Shown: positions 50,327-61,589 of the stretch, piece after piece
How positions within the stretch are numbered: position 1 is the stretch's first letter
Layout of the letters: the number at the start of each line of letters is the position of its first letter
Source of the DNA: Glandiceps talaboti
Taxonomy: Eukaryota > Hemichordata > Enteropneusta > Spengelidae
Length of the DNA stretch: 64,000 nucleotides
Direction: 5' to 3'
NCBI RefSeq assembly: GCF_964340395.1
Contig: NC_135550.1
Span: 3,385,001 to 3,449,000 of the forward strand
Notes under the pieces: model-generated
The model's input: the letters and a program-made list of their open reading frames with translations, nothing else
What the model was told of the DNA's origin: nothing
Database searches by the model: none
Position numbers and translations under genes: made by a program

Positions 50327-50685
50327 ATACTGACAAGCATCAACATGAGAATAGTTACAAATCATTATCACCTACAATATGTTTTCCTATATGAGAAATG
50401 GACGTCACAATTGTACACTTGTGACCATTTCACAAATAGGAAAACAAGTAATTCTTGTTGTTGGTAATGATTTGTAACTACTCTCTTGTTAATTATCATT
50501 TATTTCTCTATTGTTTGGATCTGGCTCAAGGCCCAGATAAAAAAATTATAAAAAACCATCAAAAACCACACTAATACAAAAAACCCTAATGCTTGTCAGT
50601 ATTTATTTATTTATTTTGTTTGTTTGTTTGTGTGTGTGTGTGTTTGTTTGTTTGTTTGTTTGTTTGTTTACTAAACCTGAGTGCC
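50262..50685. repeat. Imperfect inverted repeat with (AAAC)n(AAAT)n ends
   Basis: (CAAA)n and (AAAT)n at 50267-50328, then ACTGACAAGCAT and GTTACAAATCATTA, are mirrored by TGGTAATGATTTGTAACTA (50462 on) and GCTTGTCAGTATTTATTTAT (50591 on) with (TTTG)n. The arms are broken by about 90 bp at 50490-50580. Probably a MITE-like foldback with microsatellite ends. Confidence 0.65.
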
Positions 50686-50689
50686 CTGT

Positions 50690-51365
50690 GGATTGAACAG
50701 AGAAGGACGAAAGCTTCAGGTACAGCTTTCCAAGAGCTGGTTGTGTTGGAAATTGAAAAGTTTAAACTTTACAAGAAATGGGTATATATTGTTTTAACTG
50801 GTGATTACACTTGCCATTTGTTTTTCAATCAATTTGTCATTCTCACAAAATAAAAAATTGTTTTAATGAAATTAATTGTAGAAGCATTTATGGTATTAGC
50901 TACATCTGAATGTACAAATGAAAGAGAGTTGTATTTGATTCTGTACATATAGCATTATCGAAATTATTTTATGTTGCTTTCTGTCAACATTTGTTACATT
51001 TGTGAAGACTGAAATTACATGATCCACAGATTCTAGATAAACATATACAAAGAAAACAAAAATTGTACCAAAAGTAACGTGTTCAGTGATCTCTTAATAA
51101 ATAGTAATATTCAATTATATTCATATGGTGTTCTAGTAACATCTCATAGTAAGACCTATAAAATGGTGTTAAAATATACAGGTGTGGGGGGGGCGGGGTC
51201 ATTTTGGAAAGTGTGGTCTTTACTGAGGGGTTACTTTGACTTTATTCATTGGAACTGGGGGGGGGGGGGGGGGCAGTTTGTGAAAACCCATGGTCAACTC
51301 CAAAACAATGCTTACCCCAGTCGGTTAAAAATGCTTGGCCCCTAAAATCGCTAAATTTTCTGGGG
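50690..51365. other. Upstream intergenic, nothing recognised
   Basis: AT-rich, with G runs at 51187-51199 and 51257-51274. Confidence 0.5.
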
Positions 51366-51369
51366 TAAG

Positions 51370-51600
51370 AATTTGTAGTTTAGTTTAGTTTATTTCAGTA
51401 AAACAACAAGATCGACAGTACAGATATACAAATAAAAACTGGTACAAATTGTTGAATTACTTGGATAACCCACAAAGTCAAAGACTTGTTTCCAGTGGGG
51501 TCCATACAGTGATTCAAGAAAGTGGTGGGATAAGCAAAGGGGTTTAACTACATGAAATAGGAAAGAATAACAGAAGTAGGGAAAACGTGGAGGCAAACCA
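51370..51600 (-). mobile_element. Probable LINE 3' end on the minus strand
   Basis: On the minus strand the stretch ends TACTGAAATAAACTAAACTA with tandem AAACT units, a typical CR1/L2-like tail. The upstream 200 bp has a weak frame (51596-51390) that I do not recognise. Confidence 0.4.
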
Positions 51601-51640
51601 ACTAATACCGAATAAACTCGCTCTTTTCTGTACTGAACAG

Positions 51641-51800
51641 CCTCTACTATATAAAATAAGTGGGATGACAGCCTCTACTCTATAAAATAAGTGAAATGAC
51701 AGCCTCTACTCTATTAAATAAGTGGAATTACACCCTCTACTATATTCATACGAACGGAATGACAGCCACTACTGTATAGTATAAGTGGAATGACAGACGC
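51641..51800 (+). repeat. Tandem array, about 30-bp unit, 5 copies
   Basis: Unit CAGCCTCTACTCTATAAAAT then AAGTGGAATGA. Confidence 0.9.
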
Positions 51801-51804
51801 TACT

Positions 51805-52020
51805 CCAAATTTCAGCCCAATCTGCCCAGTAGTTTAATTTTTTTGATCAAAGCCACATTCTGTTTACCCAAATCACACACCAGTGATAAGATCATTTTGA
51901 TTTCAACAATTTGACAACTAGACACCAAAGTAATATACCCACCAAATATCATGGCAATCGGTCCAGCGGTTTTTGACTGTAAGTTGTTTACACACACACA
52001 CACACACATACTGGCATTAC
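51805..52020 (+). mobile_element. Dispersed repeat tail (family of 12069)
   Basis: CCAAATTTCAGCCCAATCTG, ACCAAATATCATGGCAATCG then GTCCAGCGGTTTTTGACTGT and a CA microsatellite, the same order as at 12840 and 20460. It lacks the foldback insertion found at 12894. Confidence 0.75.
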
Positions 52021-52435
52021 CCCCATCTTGAGGACTCATCTCAATACGTGGTAATTAGAGGACCATCATTTCCCTTAGGGGTATAGTCATGAACAGTTAA
52101 TATGTTATTACTGGGCATACCTAGACTACTATAGGCTATAGAGATTTTGGGAATTCTTGATATTTAAAGATGTGAATCTGGACTATTACATAGAGGGCTT
52201 CAGCTCGAGGACCATATTATGAACAAACAGAGGACCTGAAAAAATTGTCATGTTTTAATATTGGTTGGGGGACTCTGTGGTGGTATATTTGGTTTAAACA
52301 TTTATCACATAAATATGAATACACTCTGAAGTTTAACAGTACAAGAACAGAGTTCCTGTGAGTCTATATATTTACATCCACAGAATATGCTATCAGACAG
52401 GGGTTGTCATGTGATAAGCACTGTATCCAAAGATT

Positions 52436-53850
52436 TTGGTCACTTGAAATTTGAGGGAGGGACTAGCACTCTAAAACTGAGTGGTAGCTGCAAAATCTCT
52501 GATTGGTCACTTTAAATTTAAAGGAGGGACTAGCACTCTCAAACTCAGTGGTAGCTGCAAGATCCCTGATTGGTCATTTGAAATTTAAAGGAGGGACTTG
52601 CACTCTCAAACTCAGTGGTAGCTGCAGGATGTCTGGGCTGGTCACTTACAATTTAAGGATGGACTAGCATTCTCAAGCTCAGTGGTGGCTGCAAGATCTC
52701 TGAATGGCCACTTAAAATGTAAAGGAGGGACTATTACTCTCAAACTGGTCACTTGAAATTAAGGGGAGTATCTAGTACTCTCACACTCTGGTGGATGGTC
52801 ACTAAACATTTAAGGAAGGGACTGGCACTCTAAAACTCAATGGTGGCTGCAAGATCTCTGGCTGGTCACTTGAAATTTGAGGGAGGGACTAGCACTCTAA
52901 AACTCAGTGGTAGCTGCAAGATCCCTGATTGGTCATTTGAAATTTAAAGGAGGGACTTGCACTCTCAAACTCAGGGGTGGCTGTAAAATCTCTGATTGGT
53001 CACTTTAAATTTAAAGGAGTGACTAGCACTCTCAAACTCAGTGGTAGCTGCAAGATCTCTGGGCTGGTCACTTAAACTTTAAAGGAGGGACTTTTACTCT
53101 CAAACTCAGTGGTAGCTGCAAGATCTCTGGCTGGTCACTTGAAAATTAAAGGAGGGACTAGCACTCTCAAATTCAGTGGTAGCTGCAAGATCCCTGATTG
53201 GTCATTTGAAATTTAAAGGAGGGACTTGCACTCTCAAACTCAGGGGTGGCTGTAAAATCTCTGATTGGTCACTTGAAATTTAAAGGAGGGACTAGCACTC
53301 TCAAATTCAGTGGTAGCTGCAAGATCCCTGATTGGTCATTTGAAATTTAAAGGAGGGACTTGCACTCTCAAATTCAGTGGTAGCTGCAAGATGTCTGACT
53401 GGTCACTTACAATTTAAGGATGGACTAGCATTCTCAAGCTCAATGATGGCTGCAAGATCTCTGACTAGCCACTTAAAATGTAAGGGAGGGACTATTACTT
53501 CCAAACTGGTCACTTGAAATCAAGGGGAGTATCTAGTACTCTCACACTCTGGTGGCTGGTCACTAAACATTTAAGGAAGGGACTAGCACTCTAAGACTCA
53601 ATGGTGGCTGCAAGATCTCTGACTGGTCACTTATAAAATAAGGAAGGACTAGCACTCTCAAACTCAGGGGTGGCTACAAGATCTCTGACTGGCCACTTAT
53701 AAAATAAGGAAGGACTAGCACTCTCAAACTCAGTGGTAGCTGCAAGATCTCTGTCTGGTCACTTGAAATTTAAGTGATAGACCAGCATCCTCCTTCTCAG
53801 TTGTGCTACTTGTTATAAGTAGTCACTTAAAATTTAAGGGGACTAGCACT
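52436..53850 (+). repeat. Minisatellite, about 67-bp unit, about 20 copies
   Basis: Unit GGTCACTTGAAATTTAAAGG then AGGGACTAGCACTCTCAAAC, TCAGTGGTAGCTGCAAGATC and TCTGATT. Some units lack the middle third (for example near 52740 and 53500). Blocks of several units recur in the same order (52640-52870 and 53390-53630), so the array has higher-order duplication. Confidence 0.95.
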
Positions 53851-53859
53851 CTAGCTCAA

Positions 53860-54160
53860 ACAGTATCACTGAACCAAGGTAATTGTTTGGTAAAACTGCT
53901 CCACTACAGTCAGATACTACTACATGAAATTGGTTGAAATATGCAAAATATAACTTTATTTCAAATAGGTCCATCGAAGATGACAGCCCCCCCCCCCCCC
54001 CCCCACAATGGATGTTTTCTGAGAATTGCCACCAGTGATGTTAGTGTGATGTACATGTATAAGATTGTATGAAATATACCATCAGTGTTGAAGTTCACTT
54101 GCTTTAGTCATTAAATTCACCCTTATCAGTGTGAAAAGAGGACATTATAAGCTATCAATT
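53860..54160. other. Upstream intergenic with poly-C tract
   Basis: A C run at 53987-54004; nothing else recognised. Confidence 0.5.
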
Positions 54161-54161
54161 C

Positions 54162-54451
54162 ATGATAAACTTCTAGTATGTGGAGAGTCTAATAATGTAA
54201 TCAATCTGTAAACGATGCCAGATAAAATAAAGTACATGTAGTTCAATGATAAACCTAGTATGTGGTCAGTCTAATGTGATCTTTAACAGTGACTTTGCAA
54301 TTTTAAGGCCTACATGTATACTTTTGTTTACAATTTGAAACTTTGATCACAGTGACTGTAGTAGTTTGTTTAATATCTAGCAACCACTATATGTACATTT
54401 ATTACAGATTGATTACATTATTGGACTGACCACATACTAGGACTTTATCAT
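54162..54451. mobile_element. Foldback element, 290 bp, 50-bp arms
   Basis: ATGATAAACTTCTAGTATGT...TAATGTAATCAATCTGTAA (54162-54211) is mirrored at 54402-54451 with about 88% identity. A partial direct copy (ATGATAAACCTAGTATGTGG) lies between them at 54247. No target duplication identified. Confidence 0.75.
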
Positions 54452-54454
54452 TAA

Positions 54455-55660
54455 ATGATTGCCACATGCTCTTTTTAACACTGTTAAGGACGAATTCAAT
54501 GACCATAGCAGGCATTTGAAGTTATACACTTCCTCGAAACAAATTGTAGATGCACTTTTTCTGATTTTCTACAATAACATCTACCACTACTCTGCTCCAT
54601 TTTAACAAATAAATAACAAATAGTTGCTATCTATTTATGTAGTAACAAATACGTTGACTCTAATTCAAAACAATGCAAGGTATTTAATGTATGTTGTGCA
54701 TAAACTTTTCAGCATCAGAATGAACAATAATGTTTGTCTACTTATCCTTTACATTACTTCTTTCAGCTAAAGCATAATTGCTACAAAATGGCTAGATTTA
54801 AATTTGTATGATGACAAAGCAATAGCATTGCACTTTCAACAACATAGTGAGTGAAGAAAAGCAAAACTAGGTTTTTTTTTTCTTTGATCGATTTGTTTAT
54901 CTTTATGAAGTGTTGTTTATTTTTATGAAGTGTAAATTTCCTTAAATTACTTTTATCAGTGGAAATATCATTCACATTCTACCGCTGCTACATTACCAAA
55001 GGATGTTACTTTGAAATGATGCCATACTGTGATTATGGTTAATGTAATGTGCTAGTCGATCTTTAGCTAAATCTTGTCTAATACCTGGTTTTCTTGAAAT
55101 ATACAGTTTCAAATTGTATCTGCCAAGAATAACACGTTCATCTGAAAGAACCTCTTACTCTGTAAATAACAGTATGTTGATGTAATTAACATAGCTACCT
55201 TTCATAGGAACCATACTTCATTAGTTTCACCTGAACAATATCTATTTCAGAAATGGTTGTAAATATGTCATTCAATAATGTTTTAAAGAGGGTGAAGCAG
55301 CAGAGTATGATACGATCCACAATGAATCCAAAATCATGATACAAACAAGGCAGTAGACTATTTGAATGTATTCCTACATGTGTATACTTGTATAGCAGAG
55401 ATATCATTTTCTGCCAGATGTAATAATCTGTTTATACATAACACTATGATCAGTAAAGTATATGCTGTGATGGCTTTTTCGTTACACTGCCATCCTTAAA
55501 CTTTAAGGTGATGATAAATGCGTTAAGGTGCCTAACTACAGCAGCCCTAAGGGACCACTAGAAAAAAAGTTCAAATATTAAGCAGGCAAGTGTTGTACAT
55601 CAAATTCTATTGGGTAAATCATGCTTGCATTGATGAGCTTACACAATGAAAGTAAAAAGA
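54455..55660. other. Upstream intergenic, nothing recognised
   Basis: Small frames on the minus strand (54781-54975, 55195-55407) without known domains. Confidence 0.5.
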
Positions 55661-55667
55661 AAAAATA

Positions 55668-56335
55668 GCGCCAATGGCGTTGTAGCACAACTGTACTTTG
55701 CAATGTTACCTTTATGAAATATGTTAGCATCAGCTGTGGTTCATAGGGATACTTGCATACATTTCTGTTTACTAAATTGCCTACAAGATGATAGTATTTT
55801 TTCCCCAAAATGTACTCCCATTTGGCTGTTGCTATGGGCGTGGTCATGGTTGCAAGGCATATTTGCATGCAGTTTTTGAATGAGTGCTCACTTGCCTAAG
55901 AATATCCATTGTTACATATATACTTGTGAAATACAGCACCATTGGCTGTTGTTATGGGTTTAGTCATGGTTGCTAGGGTATTTGCATATATTTTTTGAAT
56001 GTTTACTCAATTGCCCAAAAGATGGTGTTGCTATGGACGTGGCCATGGTTGCTAGGGTATTAGCATATATTTTTTGAATGTTTATTCAATTGCTCGCCAG
56101 ATGATGTTGTTATTTGACCAAAATACTCTGCCATTTGGTTGTTGCTAAGGGCGTGGTCATGGTTGCTAGGGGCAATTTTGTCAATGTTTTTGGAGAAAAT
56201 CTGCAGAATAACACTTTCAGAAACATCTCATCAAATTTCACACTCAATTATTTAAAGTACTTTTTGAGATAAGAGTTTTTGACTTTAACCCACATACACC
56301 TCTGAGAAAATGTTCCCACCATTTTTCAGACCACT
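55668..56335 (+). mobile_element. Dispersed GCTGTTGCTAT repeat, good head copy
   Basis: It starts TAGCGCCAATGGCGTTGTAG, then about four units with GGCTGTTGCTATGGGCGTGG, CATGGTTGCTAGGG and TTTTTTGAATGTTTA. Confidence 0.7.
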
Positions 56336-56384
56336 CTACCATATACTATAATTTCCCTATTAGTCATGGCACAAAGTCCAAAAA

Positions 56385-57905
56385 GTAGCGTTACCTCACA
56401 TGGTTTGAAGTACAAAATTTGACATCATATTCGGTCACAGTAATATCTGGGCCATCAGAAAACTGATGTCTCTTGCGCAAACTCACAGGAGGCAGTTTCC
56501 ATGGTAATGGTGATACTATTTTGAAAGATGCTAAACATTAAAAAACATCACATCTCAGGCTTCAGAAGTGTTACAATCATAATCAAAGTGTGTGTATATA
56601 TGTTTGGGGGGGGGAGACGGACAACTCAATTTGTTGATCCAAGGTCAAGGTCACTGTCAGAATTCAAGGTTATCTTACTTTTTCAGTTTTTATCAACAAA
56701 TCACCGAAACATTACGATAATCACAATTACAGATAGTGTAATATACTACAAAAACCAGAAACGAGACTTACCATTCTAAATGCCATTAGTAGGTCCTCAG
56801 GATCACACATGCCCAATTTGTGGGTTTTATTTCAACACACAGTTCAGCAAAATATGATATATCTTAGAAAATTTGGATTTATTGTGAGTAATGGTGGCCA
56901 TTAAAAAAAATAAACAAATTTATGTAAATATTCACAAAAGTTCCATTTCAATAAGTAGGTCCTTGAGACCACTCATGCCCAATTCGGTGTTTTTATTTCA
57001 TCAAACAGTTCTGCAAAGTGGGCCTTTTCATGAGTGATGGTGGCCATTTTGAATTGTCTTGATGTATGCAATGTATGCAAATATTCACGAGGGCTCCCAC
57101 ACTAAAATCAATCAGTAGATCCTAAGGATCATTCATGCCAAATTTGGTGCTTTTATCCGGCATGTAACAAAAATGTAGCTAAGCCACCTGACTAATAGAC
57201 AAGATTCCGATAGAGTTTTAATAATTACAAAAAAAATAAGATGACCTTGAATTTTGACAATGACCTTGACCTTGGATCAAAAATATCATGTCATCAGTGA
57301 ATAGTTTGACCTAAAAAACGCATATATAGACACTTACATCGTGTGAATAGCACTTTCTGATGCTGAAATATTCAGTGTATCAACATTTCGATATAATTGT
57401 GGATCTTGACATCAGTTGTCTTAGCAACTGTTTTTTGCTACAAAGCAAATTCATATCTGCTCTTTCATCTTTTTTCTGAAAGATTGTATACATGGCTATG
57501 TTCTGACCCATTTTCAACTTTACACGTCATACTTGATTGGAGTATACATAAAATATTCAGTGCATGTTTCTATAAAAATCCAAAAAGTGAAGATGACCTT
57601 GAATTTTGACTATGACCTTGGCATTGAATCAAACAGGTTTTGTGTTCATTCAATTGTCTGTCCCTTCGAACATATACACACTTACTTTTAATTATGGTTG
57701 TAGTATTTCTGGGGCACAAGATATGACATTTTCAATGTTTCAGCATCCTTCAAAATAGTGTCAACGTTACTATGGAAACCGTCTCCTGTGAGTTTGTGCA
57801 AGAGAATCCAGAGGGGCAACATCAGTTTTCTGAAGGCCCAGATATTACTCTAACTAAATATACTGCCAAAGTTTGTACTTCAAGCCGGGCAATTTTTTTC
57901 CAAAA
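56385..57905. mobile_element. Large foldback element, about 1.5 kb, arms about 350 bp
   Basis: 56400-56760 and 57540-57890 are reverse complements: both have GGTTTGAAGTACAAA-type ends, AATATCTGGGCC, CAGAAAACTGATGT, CTCACAGGAG and ATTCAAGGT. Identity is about 80%. The middle holds three direct copies of a unit of about 165 bp (GTAGGTCCTCAGGATCACAC at 56788, 56955 and 57114) and more copies of the CCTTGAATTTTGAC word. No transposase. Confidence 0.75.
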
Positions 57906-57974
57906 TTTCAGCTGTGGTGCCCCTAGTATACAGCTTAGATGACTATGACATTGGAGCTAAAAATGGGTTGTTTT

Positions 57975-58185
57975 TTTTCTAAGAATTTGTACTCTGTTGT
58001 AGACATGAAATTTAATGTCTGACCATGTCCTGTTTTGCAACACAGGATTTTCTTTTTTACATGATTCACAATCCCGCTTTCCAGGCACTCTTAGAAGTCT
58101 TATGTCTTTCTCTCTCGAAATGTTGCAGAACCACTTCATGCTCTTCAGCACGCCATTTCTTTCTATGGGAGCCTGCAAATAATAC
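57975..58185 (-). pseudogene. Frameshifted remnant of a small conserved domain of unknown function
   Basis: On the minus strand an acceptor-like TATTTGCAG is followed by SHRKKWRAEEHEVVLQHF in one frame and, after a 1-nt shift, IRLLRVPGKRDCESCKKENP then VLQNRTWSDIKFHVYNRVQI and LRKK in another, ending TAG. The pattern W-x-x-EE-x-x-VLxHF ... PGKxxCExC ... RTWxxIKxxVxNxxxxxRKK is one I have seen at the ends of uncharacterised animal proteins, often in multicopy, transposon-associated families. I know no function. The frameshift suggests a decayed copy, but a sequencing error would restore it. Confidence 0.55.
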
Positions 58186-58553
58186 AAATAAAATGCAATA
58201 TATTTAAAGTCATGAAAGTTCTCAATTTCAATTGTGTATTTTATCCCCAAATATTTCTTGTCAATGTTATGATTTAATTAGTAATTAGGTGTTAGCAAAT
58301 TTATGGTTAAAAGAATGAGGAGTGGGGGTGGGGGTGGTACTAGATCTTTCAATTATGGACATTTAAGACTAGCAGAAAATGTCAACCCATCTATACCTAC
58401 ACTTGATCAGTTGGAGTCATGATAGGCAGATTATTAGTCTGGGTGGCAAGTTTGGAATCTAGCAGTTGTATGGACAAGCCTTGCTGCCACCACTGCTGAA
58501 TAACTAATGTTCTCAGGCAAAATGAGAACCACAGCCATGCCTCAGTTAACCCT

Positions 58554-58832
58554 GCTGTAGGAAAGTGGTTACAATATGACTATGACAATTTGAGGGCTGG
58601 TCACTTCCCGCAAACAGTTAACGACTATTTCAACACACCACCAAATACGTATCACACTCGGAATGCAACGAGAGATAACTTTTACATTCCAAAAGTAAAT
58701 CTTACTTTGACGCAACACAATTTTCAGTATGCAGCTGCAAAACATTGGAACTCCTTACCTGAAGAATTGAAAAAAATACAATCCAGGACTACTTTTAAAT
58801 CTCAGTTAAAACAGTATTTGTTACAAAATTAA
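58554..58832 (+). pseudogene. Non-LTR retrotransposon RT C-terminus, intact reading to the stop
   Basis: The plus strand reads KWLQYDYDNLRAGHFPQTVN then DYFNTPPNTYHTRNATRDNF, YIPKVNLTLTQHNFQYAAAK and HWNSLPEELKKIQSRTTFKS before LKQYLLQN and a TAA. The NTR...F...AxxxWNSLP...FKxxLKxYL pattern is the C-terminal end of LINE-encoded reverse transcriptases. The polymerase core is absent upstream, so this is a 5'-truncated copy. About 330 bp of 3' UTR follow, to an AATAAA at 59142 and two TATTCAACTA units at 59151-59170. Confidence 0.85.
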
Positions 58833-59172
58833 TTCAGCTTTTTCTACCTTACATTGCATTTAATGCCAGTTGTTATATTTTTTTTTTATGAGAACGCGTT
58901 TTATTTTGTTTGTTTTTTGTTTGTTTTTGTTTTAATTTCAAATTTGTTTTTGTTTTTGCTTTGATTATTTTGTTTAATCAATTGTAGTATGGGCCACAAA
59001 TTTGACTAGTTTGTTTCAAACTATTTTTGTGGTCCAGCCATAAACTCTGTATTCATCCATCAGTTTATGTGTAATATTTATTCCACTGTCTTTTTTACTT
59101 TCTCTCTTGTTATGTTGATATGATTTTGAGTTTGTGGCAAATAAAATACTATATTCAACTATATTCAACTAC
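58833..59172 (+). mobile_element. 3' UTR and tail of the truncated LINE
   Basis: T-rich with TTTTTGTTTG repeats, then CAAATAAAATAC and a short tandem ATATTCAACT tail, which ends the element. Confidence 0.65.
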
Positions 59173-59174
59173 AA

Positions 59175-59925
59175 CAGATTGTATGCTCTTCAAGGAGTTG
59201 GGAAAATATCATAGGGCTGTTGTACGATAGAACACAATTTTTTGTATACAAACCCACTTTTAAACGTAATTTGCACATGCTTAATTGTAACAACAAACTT
59301 ACATCCACTCCCCAGAGGACACCAAATGTTAGCTAAATTAGATATTGAGTAATTTTGGAGAAGATTGAAATCTAAAAAGTTGATAGACAACAGACAGATG
59401 GACATAGGTCAGATATCAACCTAAACCTACAGCTCTGCTCACTGTTAAAGACAGCAGAACTGATCAAACATTCAAGGAAAAGTAAGTACTTATATGCACT
59501 AGTGATAGCAAGCATTGTCAAAGTACTCTATCCTGTTTTACACCCATCATTTTTTATGGATAACCCTGAAGAATAGAATATCTCAGTTATTATCCAGGCT
59601 AACAAATCCTCTAGCTTGCCTTAACTTCTCGGTGGAAACTATTTAAGCCTTGAAAGCAGCAGTCTTGTGAAACTACCAGAAGGTATATTAGTAGTAATAT
59701 TTTCACTAAAAATACCTACAAGTATATCCCCAGGTCTTGTTTCAACTGTCAGCAACTTGTTTATTAAAGTTGTTATTGAGCTTATACATATTCAATAGTA
59801 AACTTATTGATATACCTGTTTCTATTAAAATCTGCAAAAAGGTTACATCTGATACTTTGAACAAAAGGGTTTTCAAGGTTTTCAGGTCAGACAAGGCCAG
59901 GTCAGGTCAGGCAAGGCCAGGCCAG
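59175..59925. other. Upstream intergenic, nothing recognised
   Basis: Contains a short GGTCAGGCAAGGCCAG repeat patch at 59885-59930; no gene. Confidence 0.5.
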
Positions 59926-59929
59926 GTCA

Positions 59930-60760
59930 AAACGGATTTTTTTGGATTCCCATTCACATTCGGATCCATCAAAAATTTCATCTTCCCCAAAGACCGAATA
60001 TTTTTGGGGGATTCATATTCATATTCACATCCAGATCAAAGCCAAATTATATCTTCCCTTTCAAATACAGGACACATAAAGACAATATTTGTTTGGATTC
60101 ACATTAACATTTGGATCCATTGCAAATTTCCACTGCCCTATCAAATGCACAGGCAAGTTAAAGACTAGTCTAGATTATCCAGATTCTCGTTGTTTGCGGC
60201 ACTGCCTATGAGACCACCCATATGTCAGTCTGGAGAAACCACAGTCAAATTTTTTCACGCCAGACGGCACATAGTACATATCTTGGAAGCCTAAAAAATC
60301 TGCTAGCCATACTTGATTATAGTAATTATTATATAACAGTTGCTTGAGAAGTGATGATCTGTATGGAAAGTATCTAAATCATTCAGCCTGCAATGTTGGA
60401 TGTGAAGTGTACCCATGATGCACTGCTCCAGCAGGTACTTCCTTTGTGAGAAAGTTTAAATGTAGTATCTCCAGACTTTCATTTGGGGAAGTCTCGTAGT
60501 AGCATTCCAAGTGATGAGAGGCTGGATAATCGAGATTAGCTAATGACCAAATATTTTTGTATACATATTAACACCCGGATCCATGCCAAATTTTACCTTC
60601 TCTTTCAAACACAGGCCATGTAAATACCAAATATTTTGGATTCACATTCATGTTTGAATCCATGGCTAATTTGCACTCCCCTTTCAAATGCAGGTCAGGT
60701 AAAACCTGAATATGTTTTTGATTTCATATTCAGATCCATGGCAAATTTAATCCTATACAT
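59930..60760 (+). repeat. Degenerate tandem array, about 85-bp unit, split by a MITE
   Basis: Units carry TTTGGATTCACATTCA, GGATCCATGGCAAATTT and CTTTCAAATGCAGG-type words at about 59940, 60010, 60095, 60570, 60645 and 60720. The array is interrupted by the element at 60166-60538. Confidence 0.7.
60166..60538. mobile_element. 373-bp MITE, imperfect 9-bp target duplication
   Basis: The left end TAGTCTAGATTATCCAG matches the reverse complement of the right end (TAATCTCGATTATCCAG) at 15 of 17 bases. Flanks GTTAAAGAC (60157-60165) and GCTAATGAC (60539-60547) match at 7 of 9. It lies inside the degenerate array. Confidence 0.65.
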
Positions 60761-60764
60761 GTAC

Positions 60765-61310
60765 ACATGATACATGCTGGACATTTGACCTCATTTGCAT
60801 ACAGTCTAGTTCAAACACGTCAAATGATGTGCTATTCACGACAATGTATCAGAGTGATGACTGTATAATGATCTTGTGAGGGAAGTTGGATCCCAGGATC
60901 ATGTTGAAATTGATATTCGTTGCTTGTTTTTATGTAAGATTTGGGCATATGTCAAATTGATTGTTAGACTGGAATTTAAGAAATTAAGAATTTAAGACTT
61001 CCTAATAAAGTCAAATATTTGGCCATTGAAGATTGATTGAGATAGAGAATTGACTCTTGTCATGGCAGTGTGATTTTTCTTCATGTGTACCAAATTAGAC
61101 TACTTGTAGACCAGTACCATTGCTCATTTGTATATCTGTATATCTGTATATTTGTATATCTGTATATCTGTCAAGTGATGAGGTAATTAAATTTTAATGA
61201 CGCTGTGGTTTCATCAAAATTTGGAATTCTCTCTACCGAATTTCAGTAGTGCCAGAGTTTGTAATTGTGACCATTTTATATCTGTTTTAACCTTGGTAAT
61301 TATACAACAG
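60765..61310. other. Upstream intergenic, nothing recognised
   Basis: A small TGTATATCTGTATAT repeat lies at 61127-61170. Confidence 0.5.
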
Positions 61311-61312
61311 CA

Positions 61313-61391
61313 GCTTGTGTGAGGAAGTCCTAAATAAATGGTGTTTTTGACAATTTGTAAAGTATGAAATTCCTGCATCTGTGCTAGAAAA
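61313..61391 (-). repeat. Inverted partial copy of the satellite unit
   Basis: GTGTGAGGAAGTCCTAAATA...GAAATTCCTGCATCTGTGCTAG is the reverse complement of the GCACAGATGCAGGAATTTCA...TAGGACTTCCTCACAC part of the array that starts 230 bp to the right. Confidence 0.9.
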
Positions 61392-61589
61392 AATTATATC
61401 TTCCCTTCAAATACAGGAAGGAAGCACGACAAAGATTTTATGAAGCTGTAAACTTCCCTCGTACTTTTGATGACGTAAATACCAACATCTTGATTGTATT
61501 CTTTATTTACACATGCTTTGAAATCTTCATAATTTTCAGCCTGACCTAATTTCTTAATTTTCAAAATTGTTGACCTAATGATACATGTC

